DNA of 7,292 nucleotides from Tannerella sp. (GTDB taxonomy: Bacteria; Bacteroidota; Bacteroidia; Bacteroidales; Tannerellaceae), in NCBI GenBank assembly GCA_031259505.1, contig JAIRLL010000337.1, forward strand, positions 1-7,292, read 5' to 3'. The notes beneath the pieces are model-generated. The model ran no database searches. It saw only the letters and a program-made list of their open reading frames with translations, and was not told where the DNA came from. Below, piece after piece: positions 6,975 through 7,292 of this stretch (the stretch's first letter is position 1; the number at the start of each line of letters is the position of its first letter). A program made the position numbers and the translations under genes.

Positions 6975-7292
6975 ATGCAAAGAACAAACAGCATATATCC
7001 CGTCCTGCAAAGGAAGACCTCCGCTCCCCGAATCCCGAAATTCATACGGGGGGGGGCAAATCCCTCTATATAAGATATTTAGCTAAAGACGGCGCACATT
7101 TTGCCATCGCTCCGTCCGACGCGCATCCGGCTGCGACCGTCATCGCCGCCGCTATCCGGAGACCGGACGGCGGCGCGGCGCTGTCCGTCACAGCCGTTCC
7201 GCAAAACAGCCACAGGCGCGTCCTGACCAAAGCCGACGCCGGCCTTTTTCGCCGGACGTCGCCTCTTTCCGGCCGGAATGCCGGAAAAAGCC
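6975..7292 (+). CDS. Candidate 5' part of an unrecognised rightward gene, frame broken at a G9 tract
   Basis: The ATG at 6975 opens 32 codons (MQRTNSIYPVLQRK at the start) ending at TAA 7071-7073. A run of nine G (7048-7056) lies near the end of this ORF. After the G run the third frame (codons starting at 7058, 7061 and so on) has no stop through the window edge and reads KSLYIRYLAKDG and then AHFAIAPSDAHPAATVIAAA, with C/G-rich third positions. Seven or ten G would fuse the two parts into one open frame. No ATG, GTG or TTG lies in the downstream frame, so it needs the upstream start. The antisense frame with the same codon boundaries is also open, but its product is arginine- and glycine-rich and less protein-like. 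I recognise no family. It could be a phase-variable gene, a pseudogene, a sequencing error or chance. Confidence 0.3.
7048..7056 (+). repeat. Homopolymer of nine G
   Basis: The longest G or C run seen in the window, inside the candidate rightward ORF and 73 nt after its ATG. Runs of this length slip readily in replication and are also prone to sequencing error. At nine G the ORF stops at 7073; at seven or ten it would continue to the window edge. Confidence 0.9.
7235..7260. repeat. GC-rich hairpin
   Basis: GACGCCGGC (7235-7243) pairs with GCCGG-A-CGTC (7251-7260), a nine-bp stem with one bulged A and the loop CTTTTTC. It is followed at once by a perfect 12-bp palindrome TTCCGGCCGGAA (7267-7278) and by TTTCCGG/CCGGAAA arms (7266-7272 and 7281-7287). 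No T-run follows on either strand, so terminator function is not supported. The cluster lies inside the open downstream frame and may simply reflect GC-rich coding sequence. Confidence 0.5.

Noticed and set aside
6843..7073. A longer version of the rightward ORF starting at GTG 6843
   Set aside because: It would translate the palindrome, the A/T tracts and the promoter element; the ATG at 6975, just after TACCTTTG, is far more plausible.
7079..7291. Minus-strand frame open from the right edge to a TAA at 7081-7079, a possible 3' end of another leftward gene
   Set aside because: The product is rich in Arg and Gly with no recognisable motif, and shares codon boundaries with the more protein-like plus frame, so it is probably its shadow.

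Overview
The window looks like chromosomal DNA from a member of the Bacteroidota, most likely order Bacteroidales. Three things point there. The protein sequences resemble what I know of Bacteroides/Parabacteroides-type enzymes. None of the genes has a recognisable Shine-Dalgarno sequence. Three TACCTTTG elements, matching the Bacteroidota -7 promoter consensus TAnnTTTG, each lie 23-26 nt before an ATG. No tRNA, rRNA, CRISPR, insertion sequence or phage gene was seen.

Positions 102-6781 are ordinary, tightly packed core genes, all on the minus strand. In transcription order they are trmD, hisH, hisA, hisF, hisIE, an ftsE-like ABC ATPase, lysC and lysA. trmD has its own promoter at about 6807-6837. 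A second promoter at 6062-6092 should start a seven-gene unit from hisH to lysA, where intergenic gaps are only 0-16 nt. hisIE-hisA-hisF-hisH cover consecutive middle steps of histidine synthesis, from phosphoribosyl-ATP to imidazole glycerol phosphate plus AICAR. lysC and lysA are the first and last steps of the aspartate-to-lysine (diaminopimelate) pathway. The FtsE-like ATPase between the two pathways is the only gene that is not biosynthetic.

The right end (6782-7292, 511 nt) has no confident gene but is the least ordinary part. It contains the divergent trmD promoter, a perfect 33-nt palindrome with 16-bp arms, an AT-rich palindrome and a rightward TACCTTTG element. Next comes a 32-codon ORF broken at a run of nine G. 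Beyond the G run another frame stays open to the window edge and looks coding. This may be the 5' part of a rightward gene whose expression depends on the length of the G tract, or simply a frameshift or sequencing error.

The left end (1-101) has no recognisable gene. It holds three 9-nt repeat units next to the lysA stop and a small hairpin at the edge.

I did not find a convincing new multi-gene system. The best leads are the interrupted rightward ORF with its G9 tract and the palindrome between the divergent promoters.
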